From Cyanobacteria bacterium NC_groundwater_1444_Ag_S-0.65um_54_12 (GTDB taxonomy: Bacteria > Cyanobacteriota > Sericytochromatia > S15B-MN24 > VGJW01), in assembly GCA_016267585.1 (NCBI GenBank), contig JACQUT010000243.1, positions 1 to 5,926 of the forward strand: a stretch of 5,926 nucleotides of DNA, read 5' to 3'. The notes beneath the pieces are model-generated. The model searched no databases and was not told the DNA's origin. It was given only the letters and a program-made list of their open reading frames with translations. Positions within the stretch are counted from its first letter, which is position 1, and every line of letters starts with the position of its first letter. A program made the position numbers and the translations under genes. Shown here piece by piece: positions 1 through 5,926 of this stretch.

Positions 1-167
1 ATTCCAGGCGCTGGCAAGCGAACGATACCAACATGAATACCGTTGCGAGCGCCATTTGCCAGCGAGCCGATCGCACCTTTACTACCCCCCATCGTGCCAG
101 TTGAGCCATCGCCTGCGTGGACACTGGCTTAGTCCTGTCCGCTTTTTCCATCCCCAGCCAATTGCAC
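1..167. other. Left-edge stretch without a supported gene
   Basis: No frame here can be called a gene. One + frame is open from the left edge but stops at 34-36. Another runs open to 289, but its translation is rich in His, Arg, Cys and Pro and it reads straight through the hairpin at 168-263, so it looks non-coding. On the minus strand, a frame downstream of a TAA near 131-133 gives a protein-like, Gly/Ala/Asn-rich peptide (beginning MGGSKGAIGSLANG from an ATG at 92) that runs off the left edge. It has no Shine-Dalgarno site and only about 30 visible codons. A perfect 9-bp inverted repeat (9-17 with 56-64) lies in the same stretch. The right end of a neighbouring gene or element may start just outside the window. 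Confidence 0.4.
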
Positions 168-263
168 CATGGCGATGCTCGATTGGCTTTGCCCAGAGAG
201 GGGATCCCCATCACGCGCGAAGCGCCGGGGGAGAGTGGGCAAAGCCAATCGAGCACCGCCATG
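168..263. repeat. Long inverted repeat: 28-nt arms, 40-nt centre
   Basis: The arms at 168-195 and 236-263 are reverse complements at 27 of 28 positions. The only mismatch is A175 opposite C256, which becomes a U-G wobble in a minus-strand transcript. The 40-nt centre can fold further: 206-209 (CCCC) can pair with 227-230 (GGGG), enclosing a GCGC-GAA-GCGC mini-hairpin at 215-225; 200-209 is also the palindrome GGGGATCCCC. There is no T-run after either arm, and the stem is far longer than a usual intrinsic terminator. A short ATTGC occurs on both sides (161-165 and 269-273), but at unequal distances from the arms. Candidates are a miniature inverted-repeat element, a REP-like palindrome or a structured RNA. 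The structure is certain; the identity is not. Confidence 0.8.
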
Positions 264-349
264 ATCGCATTGCTGACCTTATACCCTGACTTGCAGCAAA
301 AACTTCTTCCAAAAAATAGCGCGAATTGAAACATAATTTTATTTTCCGA

Positions 350-380
350 TTCTTATTGGCCAGTTATGAGACAATAAGAA
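350..380. promoter_or_regulatory. 9-bp perfect inverted repeat, operator-like
   Basis: TTCTTATTG at 350-358 is an exact reverse complement of CAATAAGAA at 372-380, with 13 bases between. The half-sites are 22 bp apart centre to centre, about two helical turns, which suits a dimeric regulator binding one face of DNA. It lies in the AT-rich leader just upstream of the candidate promoter of the kinase gene. There is no following T-run, so a terminator is less likely. No regulator is identified and none of the visible proteins has a DNA-binding domain. Confidence 0.45.
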
Positions 381-385
381 CAGAA

Positions 386-415
386 TTGTCAGATTTTTTC
401 GCTACTTGGCATAGA
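386..415 (+). promoter_or_regulatory. Candidate sigma-70-type promoter of the signalling cluster
   Basis: TTGTCA at 386-391 matches the -35 consensus at five of six positions. After an 18-base spacer, CATAGA at 410-415 is a weak -10, partly rescued by an extended -10 TGG at 407-409. Transcription would begin near 421-424, leaving a short untranslated leader before the ATG at 467. The region is AT-rich and directly upstream of the first gene, which fits a promoter. The -10 matches only three positions, so this is a candidate; TATATT at 455-460 is another possible -10 but has no good -35 partner. Confidence 0.3.
389..404 (+). repeat. 16-nt direct repeat, copy 1
   Basis: This 16-mer (TCAGA, six T, then CGCTA) recurs at 441-456 with a single substitution (T399 versus G451). 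The two copies start exactly 52 bp apart, close to five helical turns, so a protein bound at both would sit on the same DNA face. This copy overlaps the -35 element and spacer of the candidate promoter. A partial inverted match (TAGCGC at 317-322) may be a third, degenerate site. Confidence 0.5.
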
Positions 416-440
416 AAAATTTATTTCTCCTACCAATAGC

Positions 441-456
441 TCAGATTTTTGCGCTA
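441..456 (+). repeat. 16-nt direct repeat, copy 2
   Basis: This is the second copy (TCAGA, five T, then GCGCTA), lying between the candidate promoter and the ATG of the kinase gene. It contains the in-frame TTG at 449-451 that would extend the kinase at its N-terminus. A conserved site spanning that TTG argues that the stretch is regulatory and that translation starts further down, at 467 or 470. Confidence 0.5.
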
Positions 457-466
457 TATTGAGTAC

Positions 467-2434
467 ATGATGATTTTTGAACGAAAATTGTCACAAGGCC
501 TGCAAGTACGAACGAAACTTCTCCTGGTGTTAGGATTGCCGTTCGCGGTTTGCTTCGTGCTGGTGGCTATCGCTTTCTTTGGTCGTACCATCTCGGAAAA
601 CGCTCATCAAATGGCATTGCAATGGCGTATCCATGCCAGCATGCTCCAGAGCTTGCAAATACATGCCAACGAATATCTATTAGCCATCGAGCATTACTTG
701 AAGACACCAGATCCGCTTGATAAGCAGTACATAACGGAGAGCTACCAGACCTTGGAGCAAGAAATCAGCAATTTTGCGCAATTTTCTCGGAAATTTCCCG
801 AGGGCAAACGTCAGGATCCGGAGCTTTTGGCAGCGCTGACTACCTTGGTAAAACGTGGAGTCGAAGTTAGCTGGCATGGCGAGCAGCGTGATCTGACCGA
901 CCTGCAACAGTTCTATAAAAAAGCGATCGCCGTAAGTATTCAACGTCAAGTCAAAGAAGAAGAAGAACTCAGTCGCCGAATCAGCGAAAAAGCGCGGCAA
1001 TCTGGCGATCGCATGTTGATCATCAGCGTTCTGGCGGTTGGCTTGCCGTTGTTCGCTTCTTTATTGCTTTCTTTATTCACCGTCCGGAATATTACTCGTT
1101 CATTAACTTACTTACAAAAAGAAACGAATAGAATATCAAAAGGAGATCTCGAAGGGAGCATCGCACTGCCCTCTGGCGACGAAATCGGGCAACTGGCCGC
1201 GGCTTTCAACCGCATGGCAATCAATTTGCGCGAAACCATGGTTCACAAGTCTGATCTAGAAGCCATAATTCAAGAGCGTACCGCGGAACTGGAACAGTCC
1301 AAGTTGGAATTAGAGACCAATTTACACCAGCTCCACCTGGCCAAGGCTGAAATCGAGGATCAACAGAAAAAACTGACGGATATTTTTCGCTCCATGCGAG
1401 AAACTCTGCTAGTTCTTTCCCTTGACGGCACCATCATCGCTGCCAACCCCGCAGCTCATTCCCTGCTGGGTTACCAAGAGCCAGAACTGGTTGGCCAGCC
1501 CAGCTTGCTACTGCTGAGCACCGATACCGGAATGGATGATATCTGGGATATCTGGGCACGTGCTGCAGTATCAAGAGTGGAAGAAGGTAAGCTACATGCC
1601 AAAGATGGACGGATCATTCCGGTGCGGCTATCGCTGTCGTTTCTTACCAATGCCGCCGGAGCACCGCAAGGGGTGGTTTGTGTAGGCGAAGACCTGACCG
1701 AGTATCAGACTCTGGAGACTAGAATACGACAGGTAGAAAAGCTTTCTGCTATCGGCCAGCTGGCGGCAGGCATCGCACATGAAATCAACAATCCGCTGGG
1801 AGTCATATTCGGCTTTGCTCAAGGCCTCGAGCGCTGGATACCGGGAAATGAACAGTTGCGCTTGCCGGTCACCGTCATAGTGCGGGAATCGTTGCGTTGC
1901 AAAGCACTGGTGCAAGAATTACTGACCTTTTCGCGCACTGGCAAACGGACAGTAGAAGAGATCGATCTCAATGCGCTGGTACGAGCAGCGGCGGTCCTGG
2001 TCGAATCACGCGCCAAGCTGCAAGACACTCGGATAGTTTATGACCTTACCATCGAACTTCCGGCCATCTATGCTAACCGGACCCAGATTCAGCAAGTTAT
2101 CGTCAACTTGAGCACTAATGCCCTCGATGCCATCGGCTCCGGCGGATCTTTGACGTTTCGTACTCATGGCGACTGTTCGGACTGCACCTGTCTAGCGGTG
2201 GAGGATAGCGGCTCGGGGATCCCGGAAGAAATCCGTGCCAGAATTTTCGAACCCTTTTTCACCACCAAAGAAGTTGGCAAGGGAACGGGTCTTGGTTTGA
2301 GTTTGGTACACGAAATAGTACAGCAACACGGTGGAACGATAGCCATCGAAAGTGAAGTAGGCAAAGGCACTGCAGTCACGGTCAGACTACCGCTAGGACA
2401 TAATGGCGGGCAGCAGCTAGCCAAGCTTTGTTGA
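467..2434 (+). CDS. Membrane sensor histidine kinase (HAMP-PAS-HisKA-HATPase)
   Basis: This is an inner-membrane sensor kinase that autophosphorylates on histidine and passes the phosphate to a receiver. From ATG467 (655 aa), TM1 is about 18-38, a mostly helical periplasmic loop 39-182, TM2 184-206, HAMP 207-260 and a coiled coil 261-304. A PAS domain follows at about 305-415. The dimerisation helix carries the phospho-acceptor His438 in AGIAHEINNP. The ATPase domain shows Asn551 (N box), DSGSGI at 580-585, FEPFFTTKE from 594 and GKGTGLGL at 604-611, so all catalytic boxes are intact. An unusual CSDCTC cluster (Cys570, 573, 575) sits just before the 580 box. Start: TTG449 is in frame but lies in a direct repeat; ATG467 and ATG470 are both plausible, with a weak GAG at 461-463 favouring 470 slightly. 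The ligand of the periplasmic loop is unknown. It is the first gene of the cluster. Confidence 0.93.
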   Translation: MMIFERKLSQGLQVRTKLLLVLGLPFAVCFVLVAIAFFGRTISENAHQMALQWRIHASMLQSLQIHANEYLLAIEHYLKTPDPLDKQYITESYQTLEQEISNFAQFSRKFPEGKRQDPELLAALTTLVKRGVEVSWHGEQRDLTDLQQFYKKAIAVSIQRQVKEEEELSRRISEKARQSGDRMLIISVLAVGLPLFASLLLSLFTVRNITRSLTYLQKETNRISKGDLEGSIALPSGDEIGQLAAAFNRMAINLRETMVHKSDLEAIIQERTAELEQSKLELETNLHQLHLAKAEIEDQQKKLTDIFRSMRETLLVLSLDGTIIAANPAAHSLLGYQEPELVGQPSLLLLSTDTGMDDIWDIWARAAVSRVEEGKLHAKDGRIIPVRLSLSFLTNAAGAPQGVVCVGEDLTEYQTLETRIRQVEKLSAIGQLAAGIAHEINNPLGVIFGFAQGLERWIPGNEQLRLPVTVIVRESLRCKALVQELLTFSRTGKRTVEEIDLNALVRAAAVLVESRAKLQDTRIVYDLTIELPAIYANRTQIQQVIVNLSTNALDAIGSGGSLTFRTHGDCSDCTCLAVEDSGSGIPEEIRARIFEPFFTTKEVGKGTGLGLSLVHEIVQQHGGTIAIESEVGKGTAVTVRLPLGHNGGQQLAKLC

Positions 2435-2513
2435 ACGCTGATCTCCAGATCGCCCCCCTGCCGTTTTGTGCTGAAACCATCGGGGTACGAGATGGTTGTC
2501 CAAGCTTGGCAAT

Positions 2514-2549
2514 TTGCTGAAAAGCTCCAACGAGAGATTTTTTCAGCAA
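2514..2549 (+). repeat. Hairpin with perfect 10-bp stem
   Basis: TTGCTGAAAA (2514-2523) pairs exactly with TTTTCAGCAA (2540-2549) around a 16-nt loop. The T-run lies inside the descending arm and is followed by CCTGTCAGG, not by more T, so it is a poor intrinsic terminator. It ends 32 bp before the ATG at 2582. It could affect mRNA stability or translation of the second kinase, or be a protein-binding site. Confidence 0.5.
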
Positions 2550-2564
2550 CCTGTCAGGATCGCC

Positions 2565-2573
2565 AAGGGAAAG
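2565..2573 (+). promoter_or_regulatory. Ribosome binding site supporting the ATG at 2582
   Basis: The purine-rich AAGGGAAAG lies 8 nt before ATG2582, with its AAGGGA core 11 nt away. Spacing is slightly long but nothing comparable precedes GTG2468. Together with the canonical receiver numbering it decides the start of the receiver-GAF-kinase. Confidence 0.45.
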
Positions 2574-2581
2574 ATGTTGCC

Positions 2582-4279
2582 ATGAGTGCTCGAGCGAGTG
2601 TGCTGGTAATTGATGACGAGTTAGGAATGCGAGAAATGCTCAAGTACGAGCTCTCGCAAGATGGCTTTGTAGTAGAGACGGCAGAAAACGGGCTACGCGG
2701 CTTGGAAGCCTTGAAGGGCCATAAATTCGATATCATCGTCACGGATCTCAAAATGCCAGGCATGGATGGCGTTGCGACCATCGATGCCATCCGGAGCATC
2801 GAACCCGATATCCCGGTGATCGTGGCCACCGCTTACGGCACGGTGGAAACGGCCGTAGCCTGCATGAAGCGCGGAGCGCACGATTACATCCAAAAGCCCT
2901 TCGATGTGCGAGAGCTGAAACTCTTGATAGAGCGCGCGATGGAGCTGCGCCACCTGCAAGGGATAGTCGCTTTGCACGAAGCGAGTAAAGTATTATCGAG
3001 CGTGCTGCAGCAAGAAGATCTGGTCCGCACCGTGCTCGAACTGACCAAACAGATTCTCCTGGCCGATGAGGTAGGCCTCGTTTTGAGCGCGGAAGCCTGG
3101 CGTCAGCCTGCCATTCACTGGACCGGCTCCACTACTCCGGCACCTCCCGCGTTTTTGGAAGAATTCACAGCAAAAGTCAAGGAAACCAGCATGCCGCTCT
3201 TGCTCCCACCTTTCGAACATGCGCATCAGGCAAATTGCACCGATCCAGCAAGCAATACGGAAACATGCTCTGCAGTGGCATACCCGCTGAAAATACAGGA
3301 ACGTTTCATCGGCGCGGTGATAGCCATCAGAGAAAGCAACGCATTGCGGTTCACTCTGACGGAGCTACGCCGTGGTGAAGTTTTGGCGAACCAGCTGGCG
3401 ATCGCCCTCGATCGGCAGCGGATAGAAGTAGAATTACGGCTTGCCCACAAGCTTGAAGCAGTAGGACAACTAGCAGCCGGGATAGCCCACGAACTCAATA
3501 CTCCCATACAGTACGTGGGCGATAGCATCCACTTCCTGCGCGACGCGTTCGTAGATCTGGGCATGGTGCTCAACAAATATCAAGTAGCCTTCGCTGCCTC
3601 GGCTGACAATTCATTTTCGACCAGCTGGCGTGAAGCGATCCGGCAAACCGAGGAGACAGCAGACCTGGCTTACCTCACCGAGCAAATACCCAAAGCCTTT
3701 GACCGCACCCTCGATGGCATCACCAGAGTGGCTAGCATTGTGCGCGCCATGAAGGATTTTGCTCATCCGACCAAGAAAGAAAAAGGCCCTGCTGATCTAA
3801 AAAAAGCGATTTTGAGCACCCTGGTGGTTACGCGCAATGAATATAAATATGTGGCGGAAATCGAAACCGAACTCGAAAATCTACCACCGGTGGTTTGTCA
3901 CTTGGGGGAGCTAAACCAAGTTTTTCTCAACTTGATAGTGAATGCCGCGCATGCCATTGCTGCAGTAGTCGGAGCTAGTGGCGCCAAGGGCCACATCCGC
4001 ATTCAGGCGACGCGCGAAAATGACGAAGTGATCATCGCGGTCAGCGATACCGGCTGCGGGATTCCCGAAGAGATCCGGGGACGGATCTTCGATCCGTTCT
4101 TCACCACCAAGGAAGTAGGACTCGGTAGCGGTCAAGGTTTAGCCATCGCTCGCTCCATAGTGGTCGACAAGCATCAGGGAAGCTTGACCTTCGAAAGTCA
4201 ATTCGGGCAAGGGACGACCTTTTTTGTCCGCCTTCCCATCGAAGGAAAAGCTTGTGACATGAATGGAGCCTTTTCGTGA
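2582..4279 (+). CDS. Soluble hybrid kinase: receiver-GAF-histidine kinase
   Basis: This is a cytosolic kinase (565 aa, no membrane segment) with its receiver at the N-terminus. It can both accept phosphate and autophosphorylate. Receiver at about 5-122: acidic pocket Asp11/Asp12, phospho-acceptor Asp55 in [11 protein letters not shown], Thr83 and Lys105. A GAF-like region at about 125-290 contains His213, His215, Cys219 and Cys229. The kinase core has His303 in [16 protein letters not shown], Asn454, DTGCGI at 489-494, FDPFFTTKE and GLGSGQGL. The His-to-Asn interval is about 150 residues against 113 in the upstream kinase. The extra segment, ending in [10 protein letters not shown], is characteristic of the NTPIQYVGD kinase subfamily rather than damage. 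A GTG at 2468 would add 38 residues, but ATG2582 gives canonical receiver numbering and a better ribosome site. Its stop overlaps the next start by 4 nt. The GAF ligand is unknown. Confidence 0.93.
   Translation: MSARASVLVIDDELGMREMLKYELSQDGFVVETAENGLRGLEALKGHKFDIIVTDLKMPGMDGVATIDAIRSIEPDIPVIVATAYGTVETAVACMKRGAHDYIQKPFDVRELKLLIERAMELRHLQGIVALHEASKVLSSVLQQEDLVRTVLELTKQILLADEVGLVLSAEAWRQPAIHWTGSTTPAPPAFLEEFTAKVKETSMPLLLPPFEHAHQANCTDPASNTETCSAVAYPLKIQERFIGAVIAIRESNALRFTLTELRRGEVLANQLAIALDRQRIEVELRLAHKLEAVGQLAAGIAHELNTPIQYVGDSIHFLRDAFVDLGMVLNKYQVAFAASADNSFSTSWREAIRQTEETADLAYLTEQIPKAFDRTLDGITRVASIVRAMKDFAHPTKKEKGPADLKKAILSTLVVTRNEYKYVAEIETELENLPPVVCHLGELNQVFLNLIVNAAHAIAAVVGASGAKGHIRIQATRENDEVIIAVSDTGCGIPEEIRGRIFDPFFTTKEVGLGSGQGLAIARSIVVDKHQGSLTFESQFGQGTTFFVRLPIEGKACDMNGAFS
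4265..4268 (+). promoter_or_regulatory. Ribosome binding site for the receiver-HDOD gene
   Basis: GGAG lies 7 nt before GTG4276, inside the last codons of the upstream kinase. With the GTGA overlap (4276-4279) it supports a GTG start and translational coupling of the two genes. Confidence 0.6.
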
Positions 4280-5493
4280 AACGCATATTGTTCGTGGATG
4301 ACGAGGCGCGAGTGCTGGAAGGCCTCCAGAACATGCTGCGACGCCACCGTCGCGAGTGGGAAATGGTATTCGCGCTTGGTGGAGCAGAAGCCCTGGTCCA
4401 GCTAGAGCGCTCGGCTTTCGATGTCGTCGTGACAGACATGCGCATGCCAGGAGTGGACGGAGCAGCAGTTTTGACCTACGTGCAAACGAAATATCCCGAG
4501 ACCGTGCGTATTGTACTATCAGGCTATAGTGAACTAGATGCGACGCTGCGCGCCGTTCCGCTTTCCCATCAATTTTTAGCCAAGCCATGCGATGCGGAAA
4601 CTTTGCGAAATGTCATCGAACGCGCCTGCAAATTGCAGGAATTGATCGATGATGAAACGGTTCGTCGCATGATAGGTCAAATCAGCAAGTTACCATCCTT
4701 GCCGCGCATCTACCTCGCTCTTACCAAGTTGCTATGCGATCCGGAAACGACCGTGAAAGAAGTAGCCAAACTGCTGGAAAAAGACATGGGAATGTGTGCC
4801 AAAGTTCTCCAGCTGGTAAACTCGGCCTTTTTCGGCCTGGCCAAGCGAACCACCTCGATAGAGGAAGCGGTGGTCTATCTGGGGTTCAATATGATCAAGA
4901 ACCTCGTGTTATCCATAGAAGTCTTTCGTACGGCACGCTTTGTGCGATTTGCCGATTTTTCCATCCTTGCCTTGCAACGCCATGCCACCTTTGCGGCAAA
5001 CATAGCCAGGAAGCTAATGAAAGATAGGCGGCAGGCAGAGGATGCCTTCATGGCCGCCATGCTGCACGATGTGGGGAAACTGATCTTGGCGACCGAGCTG
5101 CCGAACTACTTCGAGAGTGTGTTGCAAAAGCGGCAGGAGCTGCCAGAACCCATGCACTTGATCGAGGAGAAGTTGAGTGGCGTCAGTCATGCCGAAGTCG
5201 GAGCGTATCTGCTGGGAATCTGGGGATTACCCTACGCTATAGTAGAAGCCGTGGCGCACCATCATCATCCGACCAGAGCCCACTCGCGAAATTTTGACAT
5301 CGTGACTGCCGTGCACGTGGCGGACAGCTTGGCGCATGAACAAGCAAGTCCGGCGCTGGTCGCTGCTACCATGGATTGTTCCGCGATCGACATGGAGTAC
5401 TTGCTTTCAATCGGCATGGCAGATCAATTAGAGCAGTGGCGCAGCTTGGCAGCAGAAGCGGCAGTGCCCTGGCGAGAGCTGGCCAATGAGTAG
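4276..5493 (+). CDS. Response regulator with HDOD output domain
   Basis: This is a two-domain cytosolic regulator (405 aa). Receiver at about 3-118: Asp8/Asp9, phospho-acceptor Asp54 in VTDMRMPGVDG, Ser82 in place of the more common Thr, and Lys103 in AKPC. After a linker, an HDOD domain (about 130-340) opens with SKLPSLPRIYLAL and contains VLQLVNSAFFGL, both typical of the family. HD-superfamily positions look well kept: His236, His264-Asp265 (LHDVGKL), His305, His328-331 and Asp350. HDOD proteins are mostly seen as signalling or scaffold modules; enzymatic activity is not established for most. There is no GYP motif, so it is not an HD-GYP c-di-GMP phosphodiesterase by signature, and no DNA-binding domain. 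GTG start with GGAG 7 nt upstream; it overlaps both neighbours, so the three genes are surely co-translated. It is the likely output of the adjacent kinase. Confidence 0.92.
   Translation: MKRILFVDDEARVLEGLQNMLRRHRREWEMVFALGGAEALVQLERSAFDVVVTDMRMPGVDGAAVLTYVQTKYPETVRIVLSGYSELDATLRAVPLSHQFLAKPCDAETLRNVIERACKLQELIDDETVRRMIGQISKLPSLPRIYLALTKLLCDPETTVKEVAKLLEKDMGMCAKVLQLVNSAFFGLAKRTTSIEEAVVYLGFNMIKNLVLSIEVFRTARFVRFADFSILALQRHATFAANIARKLMKDRRQAEDAFMAAMLHDVGKLILATELPNYFESVLQKRQELPEPMHLIEEKLSGVSHAEVGAYLLGIWGLPYAIVEAVAHHHHPTRAHSRNFDIVTAVHVADSLAHEQASPALVAATMDCSAIDMEYLLSIGMADQLEQWRSLAAEAAVPWRELANE
5474..5478 (+). promoter_or_regulatory. Ribosome binding site for the last, partial regulator
   Basis: GAGAG lies 7 nt before ATG5486, within the 3' end of the HDOD gene. 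It supports the start inside the 8-nt overlap (5486-5493). Confidence 0.5.
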
Positions 5494-5926
5494 TGACCGG
5501 CTGAAAATACTCTGCGTCGATGACGAGACCCAGATACTAGCTGGGCTCGCTTGGCATTTGCGACGGCAATACGAAATGATAGCAGCGCTCAACGCACCGG
5601 CCGGACTCGAAGCGTTAGAGCGTGATGGTTCAATTGCTATCGTACTTTCGGATATGCGTATGCCAGGAATGGATGGCGCCGCCTTCCTGTCTCGCGTACG
5701 TCAGGTGGCACCTGATGCAGCGCGCATTTTATTGACTGGTCATGCTGATCTGGAGGTTGCCATCAATGCCGTCAATGAGGGGCAAATCTTTCGTTTTCTG
5801 ACCAAACCCTGTCCCCCACCGGTGTTACTGGCTGCCGTGAACGCAGCAGCCGAGCAATACCGTCTGATCACCGCGGAACGGGTTTTATTAGGGCAGACAC
5901 TGGGAGGAAGTATCAAGGCTCTCATC
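5486..5926 (+). CDS. Response regulator, RpfG-like receiver (3' end outside window)
   Basis: An open frame of 147 codons runs off the right edge. It starts at an ATG overlapping the HDOD gene's stop by 8 nt. The receiver is complete: Asp12/Asp13, phospho-acceptor Asp56 in LSDMRMPGMDG, Thr84 and Lys107 in FLTKPC. The NEGQIFRFLTKPC stretch and the following helix (EQYRLITAERVLLGQTLGGS) match receivers that are usually fused to HD-type domains, so an HD or degenerate HD output is expected just past the edge. That part is inference. It is clearly paralogous to the receiver of the preceding gene (shared DMRMPGxDGAA, KPC). A receiver-only protein or another output cannot be excluded. Confidence 0.88.
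   Translation, partial: MSSDRLKILCVDDETQILAGLAWHLRRQYEMIAALNAPAGLEALERDGSIAIVLSDMRMPGMDGAAFLSRVRQVAPDAARILLTGHADLEVAINAVNEGQIFRFLTKPCPPPVLLAAVNAAAEQYRLITAERVLLGQTLGGSIKALI

Larger units (their letters stand above)
2435..2581. other. 147-bp gap between the two kinase genes
   Basis: A GTG-started frame (from 2468) could fill this gap as a 38-residue N-terminal extension of the next gene, but that extension has no Shine-Dalgarno site and resembles nothing recognisable. The gap contains the palindrome CCAAGCTTGG (2500-2509), a hairpin (2514-2549) and three TGCTGAAA motifs (2469-2476, 2515-2522, and inverted at 2541-2548). No convincing promoter or terminator is visible, so read-through from the first gene is likely. 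Confidence 0.5.

Noticed and set aside
9..64. Integron attC site or structured element built on the 9-bp inverted repeat (9-17/56-64)
   Set aside because: The characteristic outer RYYYAAC/GTTRRRY boxes are not in place; a 9-bp match with a 38-nt loop may be chance.
168..263. Intrinsic terminator
   Set aside because: The stem is strong but no T-run follows on either strand, and the 40-nt centre is too large.
56..289. 77-codon + frame across the hairpin
   Set aside because: Composition is His/Arg/Pro/Cys-rich, there is no ribosome site, and much of it is the two arms of the inverted repeat read in one frame.
117..329. 70-codon + frame overlapping the previous one
   Set aside because: It also reads through both arms of the inverted repeat, has no ribosome site, and shows no recognisable motif.
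406..422. Sigma-54 promoter (-24/-12)
   Set aside because: TTGGCAT resembles the -24 element, but the required GC at -12 is absent (AAAAATTT instead).
680..1000. Minus-strand frames opposite the kinases and regulators (for example 106 codons here)
   Set aside because: They lie wholly opposite strongly supported genes and show no motifs or ribosome sites; they mirror the codon pattern of the real gene.
2506..2540. Internal promoter in the gap between the kinases
   Set aside because: TTGGCA at 2506-2511 is a fair -35, but no acceptable -10 lies 16-18 bases downstream.
2468..2581. GTG start giving a 38-residue N-terminal extension of the receiver-GAF-kinase
   Set aside because: No ribosome site; the extension has no homology-like features and contains the hairpin; ATG2582 places the receiver residues at canonical positions (Asp55, Lys105).
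5065..5079. HD-GYP c-di-GMP phosphodiesterase
   Set aside because: LHDVGKL is present but no GYP motif follows, and the N-terminal half of the domain is clearly HDOD.

Overview
The window looks like chromosomal DNA of a Gram-negative bacterium, most likely a beta- or gammaproteobacterium. The pointers are the inner-membrane histidine kinase architecture, the receiver-HDOD family, GTG/ATG starts with weak Shine-Dalgarno sites, and tightly overlapping genes of roughly balanced GC. No gene in the window allows a firmer taxonomic call.

Positions 1-448 hold no convincing gene. The first ~160 bases contain only short or truncated frames. A strong 96-nt hairpin with 28-nt arms follows at 168-263. 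After about position 290 the sequence turns AT-rich and looks like a promoter region. It carries a 9-bp inverted repeat (350-380), a candidate promoter (386-415) and two near-identical 16-nt direct repeats set 52 bp apart (389-404 and 441-456).

From 467 to the right edge there is one co-directional signalling cluster on the + strand. Gene 1 is a membrane-bound sensor histidine kinase (TM-periplasmic loop-TM-HAMP-PAS-HisKA-HATPase). After a 147-bp gap with its own hairpin comes gene 2, a soluble receiver-GAF-histidine kinase. Gene 2 overlaps gene 3 (receiver-HDOD) by 4 nt. Gene 3 overlaps gene 4 by 8 nt; gene 4 is a second stand-alone-type receiver followed by the start of an unseen C-terminal region, cut by the window edge.

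The cluster therefore has two kinases and three receiver domains, all with intact phosphorylation residues, and no DNA-binding output domain in the visible part. The likely reading is a branched or serial phosphorelay. Gene 1 would sense an envelope signal and gene 2 would integrate a cytosolic input through its GAF domain and its own receiver. The two terminal regulators would act through HD-superfamily protein domains rather than by binding DNA. The signal and the final target cannot be read from the sequence.
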